Assembly (NCBI GenBank): GCA_034440635.1
Contig: JAOTON010002065.1
Coordinates: 744,001-808,000 of the forward strand
Length of the DNA stretch: 64,000 bases
Source of the DNA: Lepas anatifera
Taxonomy: Eukaryota; Arthropoda; Thecostraca; Lepadidae
Reading direction: 5' to 3'
Below the pieces are notes generated by a model. The model was given only the letters and a program-made list of their open reading frames with translations, did no database searches and was not told the DNA's origin. Positions within the stretch are counted from its first letter, which is position 1. Every line of letters starts with the position of its first letter. The translations under genes and the position numbers were made by a program. Below are positions 22,240 to 34,394 of this stretch, in pieces.

Positions 22240-24070
22240 AGTACACGGCACCGTGTTTACTTTTAGACATTTTAGTTTTGAGATTTTTACCTGCACTTAA
22301 GCCATTGCTTTTATTGTAATGTATATTGACGAGGGACGAGGTGTAGTAGCACTGCTTTTCGATGTTTGTGATGACAAGGACCTTTGAATAGCCCAACATG
22401 TGTGGAATGGTCTGCTTTTGTCAATACATACATACATACATATGATAATTATCAAGGGTTAAAAATTACAACTCTAGCCGAACACCTACTTCTACTCAGC
22501 AACCGTTTCATGTGCTTGTCATAGGATCGTCAGAGAAGCGACGACTCAGAAGTCGCTTCATTGGCGATCCTGTGACGAGCAGGCGATAAAATATGGAGCC
22601 ATCAAAACGCTTCAGTCCTGCGTTTTGTTTGCCCAGCACCCTGATGCTGAGGTGTCGGCGTGTTAGCATAGTCCACTTAGGGACTGCATAATAAGGCAGC
22701 TTGTAATGGTTCACACTAAAGGTAATGAGGACGGGCCAGGCGTTAGGCCAAAAAGAATATCATGCTACAACGCCACATCTAGCCTTCTTAAAACCTGCAA
22801 GTTTACCAAGAAAGAACACTATCCACCATCTTAAAATGTTGTTGGCCAATATAACACTCAAAGTCTCTTTCCCGACACTAACGATCCGATCTGAACGCCG
22901 CTGCCGAGGTTATCTAGCGAACAAGAAGTGCGAGAAAACCGGTTTTGCTGATGGCTGATTAGCTTTTTGTTCGCTCCCTTCATCCTCTATGGGCCTGAAC
23001 AGGCCGCAGGGTGTTCCCGAGCCTGTAGAGAGGCGGAGAGCTACTGGTGTCGAGTAGATTATACAGCTCCCGGCACGCATTCCACCGTAAAACCATCTGT
23101 TCAAGGATAAGGACCGAGAGACTCCGGTCTCGCTCTGGCTACATAGGTACAATCTTACCGAAGATATAGTTTTCTGGCAGCCTGCGGCTAGCCCTATCAT
23201 ATTCAGGATGTCCACCCCCTCCCCATTAACTGAATATAGATAATGTCAATGATGCCCTAGAACAAGTATTATAATACCATCATCAATGCCAATCTTTGTC
23301 TCTTTTGGACTAATGACGCCCGGACAGACTTCCCGTGCCTACACCAGAACAGTACTACATTGGCTTATCGGACAGATTATGGTGTTACCGAGTCAAATAA
23401 GCCTAACGCTTATCATGGTACCTAGCCATCCGACTAAATTTTCACCGCAGAATTTTAACGATACAACAGCACTGATATGTATAGCAGGCTGCGAGAAATT
23501 AATCACCAGAAAATGCGAAGGCTCATTAGACAACTGGGGCCCGTATGCACCGGTTCAGGCAGTTCATGAACAAGCGGAGGTTATGAGACTTCGTACTGTC
23601 CAGGGTCACGCATCGACCCGGTTAATCGATCAACGGTGACAACTCAATGACCGATCCGTCTCCACGACCGTGCGAAGAAGTGACGGCCTGTAGCAAAGGG
23701 TTGCTCCAAGCTGCGGGCGCTGCATGAGTCAAATAATTGCTGTACGTCTTTCATCATGGCGAACGTCTCGCTTGGCGTACGAGTAGTTGATGCCGCTTCA
23801 ATTATTGCCTATTGTAAGCCCACCCTGTTTTGTCATCCGGATTGTTGTGCTCACAAATCGACAGCTATTGTCATCACCTTTTGATGAGTTTGCTACGGAT
23901 TTCGTTTCATGCGCTTGCTGTCGTCTTTGAGTTTTATTCTAATCGCCACAATTCAAATAGGGAAATACAGTAGAGTTGGGTGCTCTGGGCTTTAGAGATG
24001 AAAAATGCTGCGGATGCTGCGGACGCCGTCTGTGCAATATTTTTTTCTGCCGTGCTATTTTTCTAATGCA
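22240..24070. other. No gene seen
   Basis: Unique-looking sequence. The plus-strand frame at 23,286-23,639 (117 codons) is the longest here. It has no recognisable protein, promoter or splice signals, so I leave it uncalled. Confidence 0.35.
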
Positions 24071-24071
24071 T

Positions 24072-24275
24072 TCTGGTGCTGGTGATATACTGGTGCCCTT
24101 GCTGGTGCTGATGCTGGTGCTGCATCTGGTGTTCCAGTACTGGTGCATGTCAGTTCCAGAGCCAGTGCTGGCGCTCACACCGGTGTTGTGCTAGTGCTGG
24201 TGTTGGTGCTGGTCTATTGCTGGTGCAAGTGCTAGTGCTGGTATTGGTGCTGTCCCTGGTGCTGGTGCCGCTACC
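24072..24275. repeat. Degenerate TGGTGC hexamer array
   Basis: About 200 bp of imperfect (TGGTGC)n, rich in CTGGTGCTGGTG. The minus strand is open through it as a Ser/Thr/Ala/Pro-rich frame, which follows from the hexamer. Confidence 0.85.
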
Positions 24276-25436
24276 ATTTCTGATGGTTCCGGAGCGGATA
24301 AGAGCTTCATTGGTCTTATTATTCTGATAATGTTGGCCCAACAACTTGTTGAGCCCCATGCTAGAACCATTTGAGAAGTTTAATTTCATAGAAAGTGCTG
24401 GCACAGATGTGCCGAGTGACAGCCGATAAAAATGTCTACAGTTTTTACAAAGAGGACTTGTTGTTGACATTTCTTACGTTGCTTTGTTGGGAGATACATT
24501 ATGTCGCAACTAATACAATTTTTGTGTACTGGTTTTGGAGGAACAACATTATGTCCGTGTAAATCGTTTTACTTTTTGCATGTTTTTTGGGCGTGTTTTG
24601 GCATATTTTTAAGGTAAGGGATATGGTGGTTCCACCCCAATCGTCTGCCACATCACTCTCACTGTCATAAAAATGTCATAAATAACGAAGAGGTAAACGA
24701 ATATTCATTTCTCAAAACCAAGGATTTTTAGGGGAAGTGAAGAATAATTTTGCGACTCTCCTGGTGACAATGCAAAATAGATAATAAGGCAATGCCTGTA
24801 GAGCCCTGCAGTTCGAAAAAAATGCTCGGAAAAACAGTGGTCTTTTCTCTCTCATGGCTCCGTTGCATTTCGACAATTCATTCAATAGTAGATAATTGAG
24901 GGTAAAAAGCAATGGAACTTCTCTTTCCTATCCAGTGAGCCCATTGTTACATCGAGTGCATTGTCTAAGTAGACGCAGCACCTGCCGGGACGCATCCAAT
25001 TATGAAGCCACAGCAAATCCCAGCTTTCGCCGGTGTTCTACCGTCAGCCTGTCAGGCAATGACGTAATGAGATGGCTTCATTATCGAGCATTACATTAGC
25101 ACATTCCTACTTTTATGTGAGTTTTGGTTGCATCCAAGGTGAGAGACGACAAATCAGCCAGATTTCATTCGAAATAATAGTGTATTTAATCCAACTTGTT
25201 TAATTGTTAATTTGATTGCTGATAAATTTCATCTAAAGAAATTGAAACCTGAAACATTACAACTTGCGTGGGATGATGAATGTATGCGAGAGCATGATAA
25301 TATATTGACGAGTATAATACGCTCATATTGTATACAATCAAATGAACATTACGTCGTGTGCCCTTATACCGGCTTCAATTCATACAGTCCTTTGATTTTC
25401 CAACCTTTAAAAACACCCAATATTTAATCAGCCAAG
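24276..25436. other. No gene seen
   Basis: AT-rich sequence with no splice-bounded frames and no repeat boundaries that I can see. Confidence 0.35.
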
Positions 25437-25444
25437 CTCAGCAC

Positions 25445-25642
25445 TACTGGCGGATTTGATCGGCCAAAGGGGCGGTGGCCCCCTCCAAAGCCTAAAACAG
25501 TAGCTTTTGGCCCCCTCAAAGAAACAAATTTTAGCCGTTTTTTCTTTAAAAATGCTACGCTTTCGCGATTATTTCTCAATTTGCCCCACCCCCCGAACGT
25601 TGGTTTGGCCCCCTTAAAAAATGACTCCCGGATCCGCCACTG
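25445..25642. mobile_element. hAT-type MITE, 198 bp
   Basis: The left end reads TACTGGCGGAT and the right end GGATCCGCCACTG, a degraded pair of the terminal repeat seen intact at 43,027. Flanking octamers CTCAGCAC (25,437-25,444) and CTCGGCAC (25,643-25,650) are an 8-bp target duplication with one mismatch, the hAT length. The interior (AAATTTTAGCCGTTTTTTC) matches the copy at 44,740. Confidence 0.85.
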
Positions 25643-25650
25643 CTCGGCAC

Positions 25651-27120
25651 TGAAGGTCCTTTCAAATACCGGCAAGACGAACATAAGTATATACAAACAG
25701 CATAACATACTGTCCGTTAGCTGAGCTAACGCGCTCCGCCTGTTTCACAAAACTGCGTGTTCAGCCACTTCAAGATGTTAGCGTGGTGACGCTTTGCAAG
25801 CGAGATCCGCCCTAATTGCACTGTTTTCAAACTGAACTGCGTCCTGTCTCATTCCCACCAATTTTTCTTATGAGCCATGATTACAATAGATCTGTACTGA
25901 AAGCGCAAATCCAGGCGGGTCCATCCTGCTACTGGAGACCTAAAGTCCGAAATGTTTTTTGAAAATTCGTTTCAGCAGTGTTATGATAATTCAGAATGTA
26001 CGAATTAGAACCATAGAGGTGTACTTTTAACTCTTTCCGTTATCGCAGACCTCTATGATTACAAAAAATCAACCTAGTGATCGTAATATCTAACACATAG
26101 CAACAGCTGCGTTAAAGTTAACCATTACGTCCATCGCGGTGGATAGACGCAAATAATGACATTTAAAGCATTGCAAACGGCACTACTGACTGTGTTTTCC
26201 AACATTTTCGACATTACGTGAGTAGCACTCTTGGCAAGGACTAGGTCAGCTGTCTTTTGGTTTTGCTTAACTCTAAGCTAGGCTTATTAAATAATGATTT
26301 GATTTCATGGATGTAAAGCACAACCGAAATTACACAGATAACCCAATCGATGGAAGTCGCTTGAAAGTTACCATGCATGCGCGCTACGAATCATTTTCAC
26401 CAAAACGTATATCACCTGGAAACACAAAGAGGCACTTGCCTAAGTATCTGGGAGGGGAGCTTAGTTTTGGGCAGAAGCAATGAGCCATGTGTATGGCTAA
26501 GTTATGACGCACACAGGAAATGGAACCATATATGAATTGTTTCACCAACTCCCGTCGCCTCCTACCTGTTTTCCTTTTCCGCGCAAACAATGATTGCTTC
26601 GTTGAAACACATAATGAACTTTCCAAACGCTTATTTCCACCAACTGGCATCATGACCCTATGACGAACTCACCTCAAAATTCGGCGATCCACCACGCCTC
26701 AGCCTCCTGAAATCACGGCGTTCGTACTTGGTGCTGTTGAACATGCGTAAAATACAAATCTAGTCCATTGCACAGACCTCGAACAAATCACTACCACTTC
26801 GCGCTGTGCGACACCTGTACAGCTCCGCTTTTCGTGAGCGACTGGAACTCGCCGTCCGGCGACCTCTCTCTGCACAGACGAGAGGCCGTATGACCGGCGC
26901 TCTCAGCAGCAAGGAAGAGGGGCGAGTACCGCCCGGCCTCGGCGGCACCGTCGGCGGAACACAAACAGCAGCTGACCCAACAGTGACGTCACACAAGGCG
27001 AATGCAGTGCAGGTAAACAGCTGAGCACATCGGTTCCGCGATAGGGGAGGGTTTGAGGGTCCGGCCAATTATCGTTCCGGATTATATTGAATCAATGAGC
27101 GTTCACCCGAAAGAGCTGAC
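25651..27120. other. No gene supported; GC-rich block at 26.76-27.03 kb
   Basis: The GC-rich block is open on both strands and contains a palindromic TGACGTCA. It could be a promoter or first exon, but no convincing splice site or protein was found. The rest is AT-rich. Confidence 0.3.
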
Positions 27121-27124
27121 TTAA

Positions 27125-28706
27125 CCTTCAGCCTGGCGGGGGATGTTTTTGAGTCCCTGCGCGTTTTCCAGGATGGCCAAAAAAACGGTGACGCGCAGCG
27201 CCGCTGTAATTAGCATAGCTGTTCAGCTATTTTTTGTTGTAAATTTCCTGCAAATCTTAGGTCCAGGTGATGTCAGATCAGGTCTCCTAGGTAGGTCAAG
27301 TGACCACACCTCCAAGAATATTCAAAGTGGCACCAGTGAGGGTGCGTTTAATCTATTGTTCTGATATCCATAGCACATAGAAGCGTTACCAAGGACAATA
27401 ATATGTGGTAACGGGATTTTTTATATCAGTGACCTAGGGTCATGTGCGGGGTCCTTGCTATAAATACCCCTAATTACACTAAATTCAGGGTTTCCACCCC
27501 AAGGTGCCGCATTCTCTTTAACCTTTGTCCCGGTGGCAGGTACCAGCCACCTTTGTCCTGGTGGGGGGGGCTAAAAAAGACCCCACGATCTAAAAAACTA
27601 ATAGCTAAAAAAAGCGCAAAAGGTCAATCGAAAGCTCTTCAAATATTATATCAAAAATATTTTGGTCATTTTCCTCGTCAGGTCAATATCAAGGTCACCA
27701 GAGGACAAAATAGGTCAAAATCGCTAATATCAGGTGTACTAAGAAAACCTCATATATCTCAGAAACTATGATAGCTAGAAACATTTTCTGAACACAATTC
27801 GAAAGCTTTTTAAATGTTCTTTCATGAAAGCGCGAATAATTTTCGGGTCAGGTCAAAGCTTAGAGAGCTGCAGGTCACTGAACATTGGGAATATGCTTGG
27901 AAATGTTTATAGCAACCCATGCATACGGTTGTTTCCTTTTTCGCTAATAATTTCCAAATAAAACAAGATACAGCCATAGTCAATACACCATTGCAATCCT
28001 CTCGTCAATACAAATCGAATGATATATAATATTGCTATGCCAAGTCCAATTTGAAATTTTACCTGAACCAGGTCAACAGTTTGACCCAACTTGACCTGGT
28101 GTAGTCATGATGTATATAATTTGACTTGCAGTGAACATACTAAGACTTTGGTGACAAAATAAAGGTTCAATCTTTGTTTATCAAAATTTATAGAGTAAAA
28201 CACCAAAAAATGTTTTTGACCTAATATGGCCTTTCAAAGGTCACAGGTCAAATATTTTGGTATCAAATTCAGCAGAGGGCTAAGAGTAAGTCGTGAACGA
28301 TGTTTGAAGTTGATTCCATCGATACTTAAGGAGAAAAACTCATTTCGTGATTTTCCCCATGCATTTGCAATGGGGAGGTCATACTGTGTACATGACCTTA
28401 GGTCACCGATATCAAAAGTCCCGGAACATATGCTGTAGCTCCTGGTGGGCTTAATATGTGGTATGAATTTCAACTTGATCGAGTAACCCTCCTTTTATTT
28501 ATGCAGTCCTAAGCATTTTTGAGGTGAGGTCACTTCTCTGGCCTGATGACCTGACTTGACATGACCTTAAGCTAAAATTCTTATGAAAGATGCAAAAATG
28601 ACGAAGGAAAAGCTACACTAAGTTTGGCGGCGCTGCGCGCCACCATTTTTCGGTCACTTCGAAAAAACCCGAGAGCGTGTCTAAAAGACCCCCAACCGGG
28701 CGAAGA
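27125..28706. mobile_element. TTAA-type non-autonomous DNA transposon, family 3 (1,582 bp)
   Basis: Flanked by TTAA at 27,121-27,124 and 28,707-28,710. The ends are imperfect inverted repeats, CCTTCAGCCTGGCGGGGG on the left and TCTTCGCCCGGTTGGGGG read inward from the right. Both sides carry a subterminal GC palindrome (GCGCAGCGCCGC left, GCGGCGCTGCGCGCC right) next to A-runs and T-runs, as in families 1 and 2. Many AGGTCA/TGACCT hexamers are present, and at least two segments (28,310-28,420 and 28,520-28,640) align with family 1. No transposase frame is present. Confidence 0.75.
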
Positions 28707-28710
28707 TTAA

Positions 28711-29462
28711 ACTATACCATCGAATGTCACTTGAAAAAACCAGGCAGTGACGCCTTTCAGGCTGACATTAATGATTTAGTGGCATGCTCCGAAGTCTGGC
28801 GACTGTGATTAGTAAGTTCGGTTTGAACTTGCCGCGGCGTCCGTTTTTTCTCTTTGTGGGTAGTGCACTGCTCGTGTCAACACTGTCCAGCACAGCCGAA
28901 CAGGAATACGAAATGTATTTTACAATCTTCAAACTCGAAAGTTCTCTGAGGTGCATCGTCAAATATAGATCTACGTCATATTATTTTTTTCAGAATAAGT
29001 GTTTTGGTTATGTGGACCTTATATAATTATATCGTAAAAGAGAGTGATGACAAAAGCAGTCTATAATCGAATCCCTGATGCATGCAGTCCAATCTCCAAT
29101 TCTTGGAACAGAATTTATGCTCAGGTTGGGTGTGTATTACATGCTGTTTATGGTAACCGAGCACGCTTGCTTGTATGCATGTAACCTATGGCACTGGGGT
29201 GTCATTTTAAAACTTATTTTCTCCAATATGTCTGGGATTTGTGATTTATAACCGGAACAGTCTGCTGGAAGACAAATGGCCAGCGTGTCTGCGTGTTGGT
29301 TGCAAAATTCAACGTAACATTTCCACACTTTGTATAGTGTTTCAGCCTGTACATATTTTATGTAGATGGGCTAATTTAAGGGTTGTAAGGATCCCTTTGA
29401 AACAGATATAGGTTTGATACAGAGCGTTATTTAGAAATTGGAATTGACTTCGTGGATATGAA
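28711..29462. other. No gene seen
   Basis: AT-rich spacer between two TTAA elements. The open frame at 28,784-29,026 is short and has no support. Confidence 0.35.
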
Positions 29463-30487
29463 CCCTCACCCCACCGGGGGAGGCCATCGATGCCCCCCTA
29501 CGGTTTTTCCGGTATAGCAGAAAAACGACGGGTGCAGCACCGCGGTTGAGGGCTCTACCTCTCACCCCATCATTTTCCCACCATCCCTGAATTTTTTTAC
29601 CCCGGGTCACCCAAGGTCAGGTCACCAAGCGAGGTCAACCAAAGTCATCTCACTTCAACTTTTGAGCTCTATAAGAGCTACATTTCTTAGTCGATCGATT
29701 CGAAACTTCCTACACTTCATGACATCTCTAGGGTCTACAAGGTGTATATCCGGGATTTGTAGATTTCGTGACCTGAGGTCAGGTCACGAGGTGACCTCTC
29801 CCATTGAAAAACATGGGAAAAGCTGTCTTATGATCTAAAAGTCACAAAAACGATTGCAAATTCTCGGCCTGCTCAGTAAAGCGTTCTTGGAGACCCTTTC
29901 ACGGATCCCAGGGGCCATATTTGCCCTTTGACCTCTCCGGGGTCATACAAGGTCACCAGGGGTCAAAAAGAGTATTTTGACAATACATTTTGACCTAGTT
30001 AAGCTAGAGCACTGAATCAAACACCATCGTGTATGTCCGTCACTGGCTTTCATTTGATATACGGCAAGGGTAGGTACTTTCTGACCTTTCGTGACCTCAG
30101 GTCATATTAGGTCACGAGGTGACCTTTTGAGGTCAAACCACTGGCGGGAGGTCATTACGTTTCACATAGTGGAAAAAGGTCTAGCATTTTCCTATCAAAT
30201 TTACTTTACCAGATCTCAATAGCTCTAATGGCATAATAGTTATGCCCAGTTCGCTTAAGCATTGCATATTTGAGTGAAAATAGCCGATCTTGACGTAACT
30301 TGAACTCTGGAGGTCAAAACATTGACCTGAACGCTTAAACATGCCAAGTAATTTCTTACTGAATTCACGCGAGCCTTCTAATGCACTTCGCAGATTTGCG
30401 CTACACCCCATATTTGCGGAGTTAGAGAGGGGCTATCGATGGCCCCGGTGAGGCGAAGGTGGAGGTGGACTCCCGGTGGGGCGCGGG
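29463..30487. mobile_element. TTAA-type non-autonomous DNA transposon, family 2, copy A (1,025 bp)
   Basis: The left end CCCTCACCCCACCGGGGG and the right end, read inward, CCCGCGCCCCACCGGGAG form the terminal repeat. TTAA follows at 30,488-30,491; the left flank is TGAA, probably a mutated TTAA. The hairpin is GTTTTTC (29,503-29,509), ten-base loop, GAAAAAC (29,520-29,526). The interior is dense in AGGTCA/TGACCT. Copy C at 36,757 is the same element in reverse orientation. No transposase frame is seen. Confidence 0.85.
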
Positions 30488-30558
30488 TTAATCGAGACCG
30501 TGAGGGCACATATATTACCTGAACTGGCGTTTTGGCCTGAACTGAGCGTAGCCTGCTG

Positions 30559-30833
30559 CAGGGGCGTAGCCAAGGGGGGGCGGCAGGGACAGCCCCCCCC
30601 CTGAGGGCCCGTAGTGCCCCCGGAGGACACAGAGGCCACAGAGCAAGTGCCCTCACTATGCTCTATGGCCAAATTTGAAATTTCATACCAGACAGGGCCC
30701 TCTTAAGCCCTCTTCAGCACTCTATTCTATATCAAGCAGGGCCCTTTTTACCCATCAGAGCCCTTTTGGTGCTGTCGCAGGGGCCCTTTACGGGGCGCCA
30801 TCCCCCCTAAGCGGAATCCTGGCTACGCCCCTG
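30559..30833. mobile_element. hAT-type MITE with CAGGGGCGTAGCCA ends, 275 bp
   Basis: Perfect inverted ends, CAGGGGCGTAGCCA and TGGCTACGCCCCTG. Flanking octamers GCCTGCTG and GGCTGCTG form an 8-bp duplication with one mismatch. The interior is G/C-run rich and non-coding. Confidence 0.85.
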
Positions 30834-30984
30834 GGCTGCTGCGCTCCTGCTTGGATGGGTTGGTAGAATGCAGTTACAACAAATATCGGCAACGGAGGAT
30901 CCACATAGAGAAAACGGGTGGTTAGTGAGCAGCTATAAACCAAGCTCATAACGACTAACTAAACTTAGTTGGACCACTGTCCTT

Positions 30985-31027
30985 AACCAAAAAAAACAAA
31001 AAACAAAACAAAACAAAACAAAAAACA
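30985..31027. repeat. AAAAC microsatellite
   Basis: An interrupted (AAAAC)n run with longer A-tracts. No gene is near it. Confidence 0.85.
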
Positions 31028-31182
31028 AAGCATTTTGCATTATTGCTGGGGAAAACATGCATCTAAAGAAGCAAAATGGAACTGTAACCATTTTCATAAG
31101 GTAAGGGTGTGCTGTTGACAATATTTTCTAGTCTTTCTTTTCCTTTCATTTTTAGTTTTCGGCTTTAGTAACATTTCATTAA

Positions 31183-33443
31183 CCCATTAACGCCCGCACC
31201 TAGTTCCAGCTTTCAAATTGGCGAAACAAATGTTTTCCCATGCTTAAAATATGCCCAATAAGATGTTCCTAAAGTTTTAAATCGATACCACTTTTAGATT
31301 CTGAGATATGACACCGGACAAAAATGACCCGCTGGGCGTTTGGGACATCGGCGGGCTGGCACTGCGCGGCCGGCTCCCGGGCGGCGCTGTCACCGCACTC
31401 AGCGGCCCAATGCCCATCGCTTTTACTGCAGTTCTGTGAAGGTGTTTTTATTTTCTCTTGCATATAGGCCATAGTAAAATGTTTAGACAGTTCTATGCTC
31501 TTAAGGTTTAATTAAAGACAACACTAACAGCATATTTGCAAATAGTATACAAACGTGGTTAACCTAGACTGATGATTTGCGGGGGATAGACTAAAATTGT
31601 GAACATCATAGTATTTTAAGAATATTTGTGAATATCAAAGGTTTTGGGAAACTCTTTCCTTTGTCTCTACCCCCTTCCTTCTCCACCTCCCAAACTTTGT
31701 GACTGATGCTCACTGAGCTTTCAACGAGAAATCGTAATATTCAGCATACAGAGGAAAAGTTTTGAAAACTCAATCCGTTAGCTCCCCCACGGGGTGCACA
31801 TTAGCTTGATTTATCTCCAAATCTCCAAACGGGTCCATTTCCATCTTTCCAACTTTTCTTTGGAGCAAGTAGCGCGCTCCATAGTTGCATAAATGTGAAC
31901 CTCCACATTTCCAGGCATGCCACTGGTCATTGTAACGCTGGTCAGCTCATCATCTTTCTCATCCTCATAACTAATATATTTTGTGATGGTATGATTATGA
32001 TATGCACTTGATCCGCTCCGCTATCTTGCCCAATTAAAACAACTTATTTTGCTTCTTTTCCTGCAAAAAATTTGATCTGTGGCATTGCTAACAGCTATGC
32101 TTTTGATATTTTTATGTCTCCATGGCTGGAGATTTCTTCTCGATCCAGGAGGGGTTCTGGATGGTTTAACGCTGGCACTGCAATCCAAGCCCTACACAAA
32201 GTCTGTGGGAGACAAAAAAATACAGGCAGGTCTTGACCCCTCCTCCTAAACCCCGGGATGTTCACTCATGGTAGTTTCACTTGACTAGAACCAAGCAAAA
32301 ATAGTGCTAGTTGCGTTTTAGACAGAAGTTCTAGAACTTCCCAAGCTTTCACCCGTTTTATACTGCTCCAGACGTTTGACACTGTACCATCTCGTCAAAA
32401 CAAACCAGCGCGGCGGCCGCGATAATTTCCAACTCATTTTTGTCAGCTACTCATTGGCTTTCAATCATTAGTGGACACAAGGGGCTAGGAAGGCTCAAGT
32501 CCCCCCCCCTACCGAAATGTCAGTGTGCCTATAGTACCTAAATGCATTACTGAGGGCTGTTCCGAGGCCATGGCGGGGGAGGCTCGAGACCCCTAACCCC
32601 CCCCCACCACCCAATGAAGTCCTCAATCCGCTACTGTTCCCTATTCTCTCTATCCACTACACACAATCCATCGAGGGGAAAAGACAAGGCTCTGCTAGCT
32701 TTTAGTCAGTGCTAAAATTTCGATAAGTTTTCAAAACCCCTGAAAATTGTATTTAATAACTTCTTTGCAAAATACTGGAACCATCTTCCATGTTTCCGTT
32801 AAAATTATGTGATAATCATTCCCAAAATAAGACAGACCCCGAAAACGGTAGGAAGCATTTCATGAACTTCAAAGTTTCCAAACGTATCGACATTGCACTA
32901 AAAATCTTCAGCTTTGATGAAAAATATATAAACTAGCAACCCTGCATTCGCAGGACCCACAATGCCTCCCTTCCCTCTAGGTAACATTGTGCACCTAACG
33001 CACCAGACGGGAGGACAGGACACATCCTTTTCCTCATTTTCAGCGGCCCGCAGATGGCCGCAACGCCCAGCGGGTCATTTTTGTCCGCTTCATATTTGAC
33101 GATGTCTCATGGCAGAGCCGTTCAAGAAAATCTTACTCCTTCTTCACCATCTGACTCCTAGTGCTCTTGGCTTAATGTCAATCATGCAAACCCTTTTCAG
33201 CTTTCCATATGTTATTGCGAGAAACAAAATTTGCAGAGCTATCTCACGCTGACCAAAACCTCGCCAAAATAAGTTCCACCAAAATCTTCCCATAAAAACC
33301 TAGAATTTTCAAATACATTTTTCCACCTTGTCCACGCTCTGAAACACACATCCATATCATAAACATGAAGCTCACTTCATTGGTACCGATTCTGCAGCCT
33401 GTCAAAGTCAGAGGACAAAAATGACCCGCTGGGCGTTAATGGG
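31183..33443. mobile_element. TTAA-type non-autonomous DNA transposon, family 4 (2,261 bp)
   Basis: Perfect inverted ends CCCATTAACGCCC / GGGCGTTAATGGG between TTAA at 31,179-31,182 and 33,444-33,447, the classical piggyBac arrangement. A 25-bp block around AAATGACCCGCTGGGCG occurs three times: 31,316-31,340, 33,413-33,437 and, inverted, 33,062-33,086. This suggests internal duplication of a terminal region. It is not AGGTCA-rich like families 1-3. No frame long enough for a transposase exists. A C-run-rich stretch near 32,490-32,630 resembles a hAT MITE inserted within it. Confidence 0.85.
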
Positions 33444-33447
33444 TTAA

Positions 33448-33867
33448 GAGTAAGAAACGTAAACAACATATGTTATAAGGTATGTGCTTTAAAGCAAGGC
33501 GGAATCGATATTTTTCAGGCTCTGGGTGAAAGCAAATTCATAGCTAAAGGGCTGTCTTATGACAGTAGTGTATTAGATTTAGTGGCAATTGGTTCGGTTC
33601 ACCAGCAGAGGAGGCAGAGTAAGCTTAATCAGTGTTTCAAAACTCAAAAGACAGTTTTAATTTCTATTGAGGAATGAAAGTGACTTACTTTGGTTCACAG
33701 CTTGGATGGATGTTCCCCTTGACGTTTACCACTTCGGTTCTGAAATAAAAGGACAAACCCCAAGCACATCCCATTATGTTTCTAAAATAGTAATTAGAAA
33801 TTGAAAGCACACAGCGAAGAATAAACCAACTTAGGATCAGTTCAATTAAAAGCGTATCTGTTTTGAT
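33448..33867. other. No gene seen
   Basis: AT-rich spacer between two TTAA elements, with only short frames. Confidence 0.35.
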
Positions 33868-34394
33868 TAAGTCGAAGGTTATTGTCAAAAATTTTTTTAA
33901 CCTTGGTGACATGTGATGACCTCAGATAGGTCAAAGGGAAAATATCGGCCCGGGATCCGTGAAAGGGTGTCCAAGAAAGCATTTCTAAGCCATCTGAGCA
34001 TTTGCAAGCATTTTTATAACTTTTAGATCACAAGAATGTTTTAACCCCTGCTTTTTCAATGGGAGAGGTCACCTCGTGACCTGACCTCAGGTCGCGAAAT
34101 CGAAAATCCCGGATATACATTTTGTAGACCCTGGAGGGTTCATGAAGTAGAAAGTTTCAAATCGATCGGCTCAGAAATGTAACTATGGTAGAGCTCAAAA
34201 GTTGAAGTGAGGTGACCTTGTTTGACCTCCCCTGGTGGCTTGACCTTGAGCGACCCGGGGTAAAAATTCTCAGGGATGGTGGGAAAATGATGGGTAGAGA
34301 GATAGAGCCCTCAACCGCGGTGCAGCGCCACGTAGTTTTTCTGCCATCGCGAAAAAACCTTAGGGGGCCATCGATGCCCCCGATGGGGCGAGGG
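33868..34394. mobile_element. TTAA-type transposon, family 2, copy B, truncated at the left
   Basis: The right terminus CCCCGATGGGGCGAGGG is followed by TTAA at 34,395-34,398. The subterminal hairpin starts GTTTTTC at 34,335. The left part is missing: alignment with copy C begins near its position 37,235. AGGTCA/TGACCT hexamers are frequent. The open frame at 34,212-34,460 crosses the element and its flank and is not a gene. Confidence 0.8.

Noticed and set aside
23286..23639. 117-codon plus-strand frame
   Set aside because: No promoter, splice signal or recognisable motif; within chance length for 64 kb in six frames.
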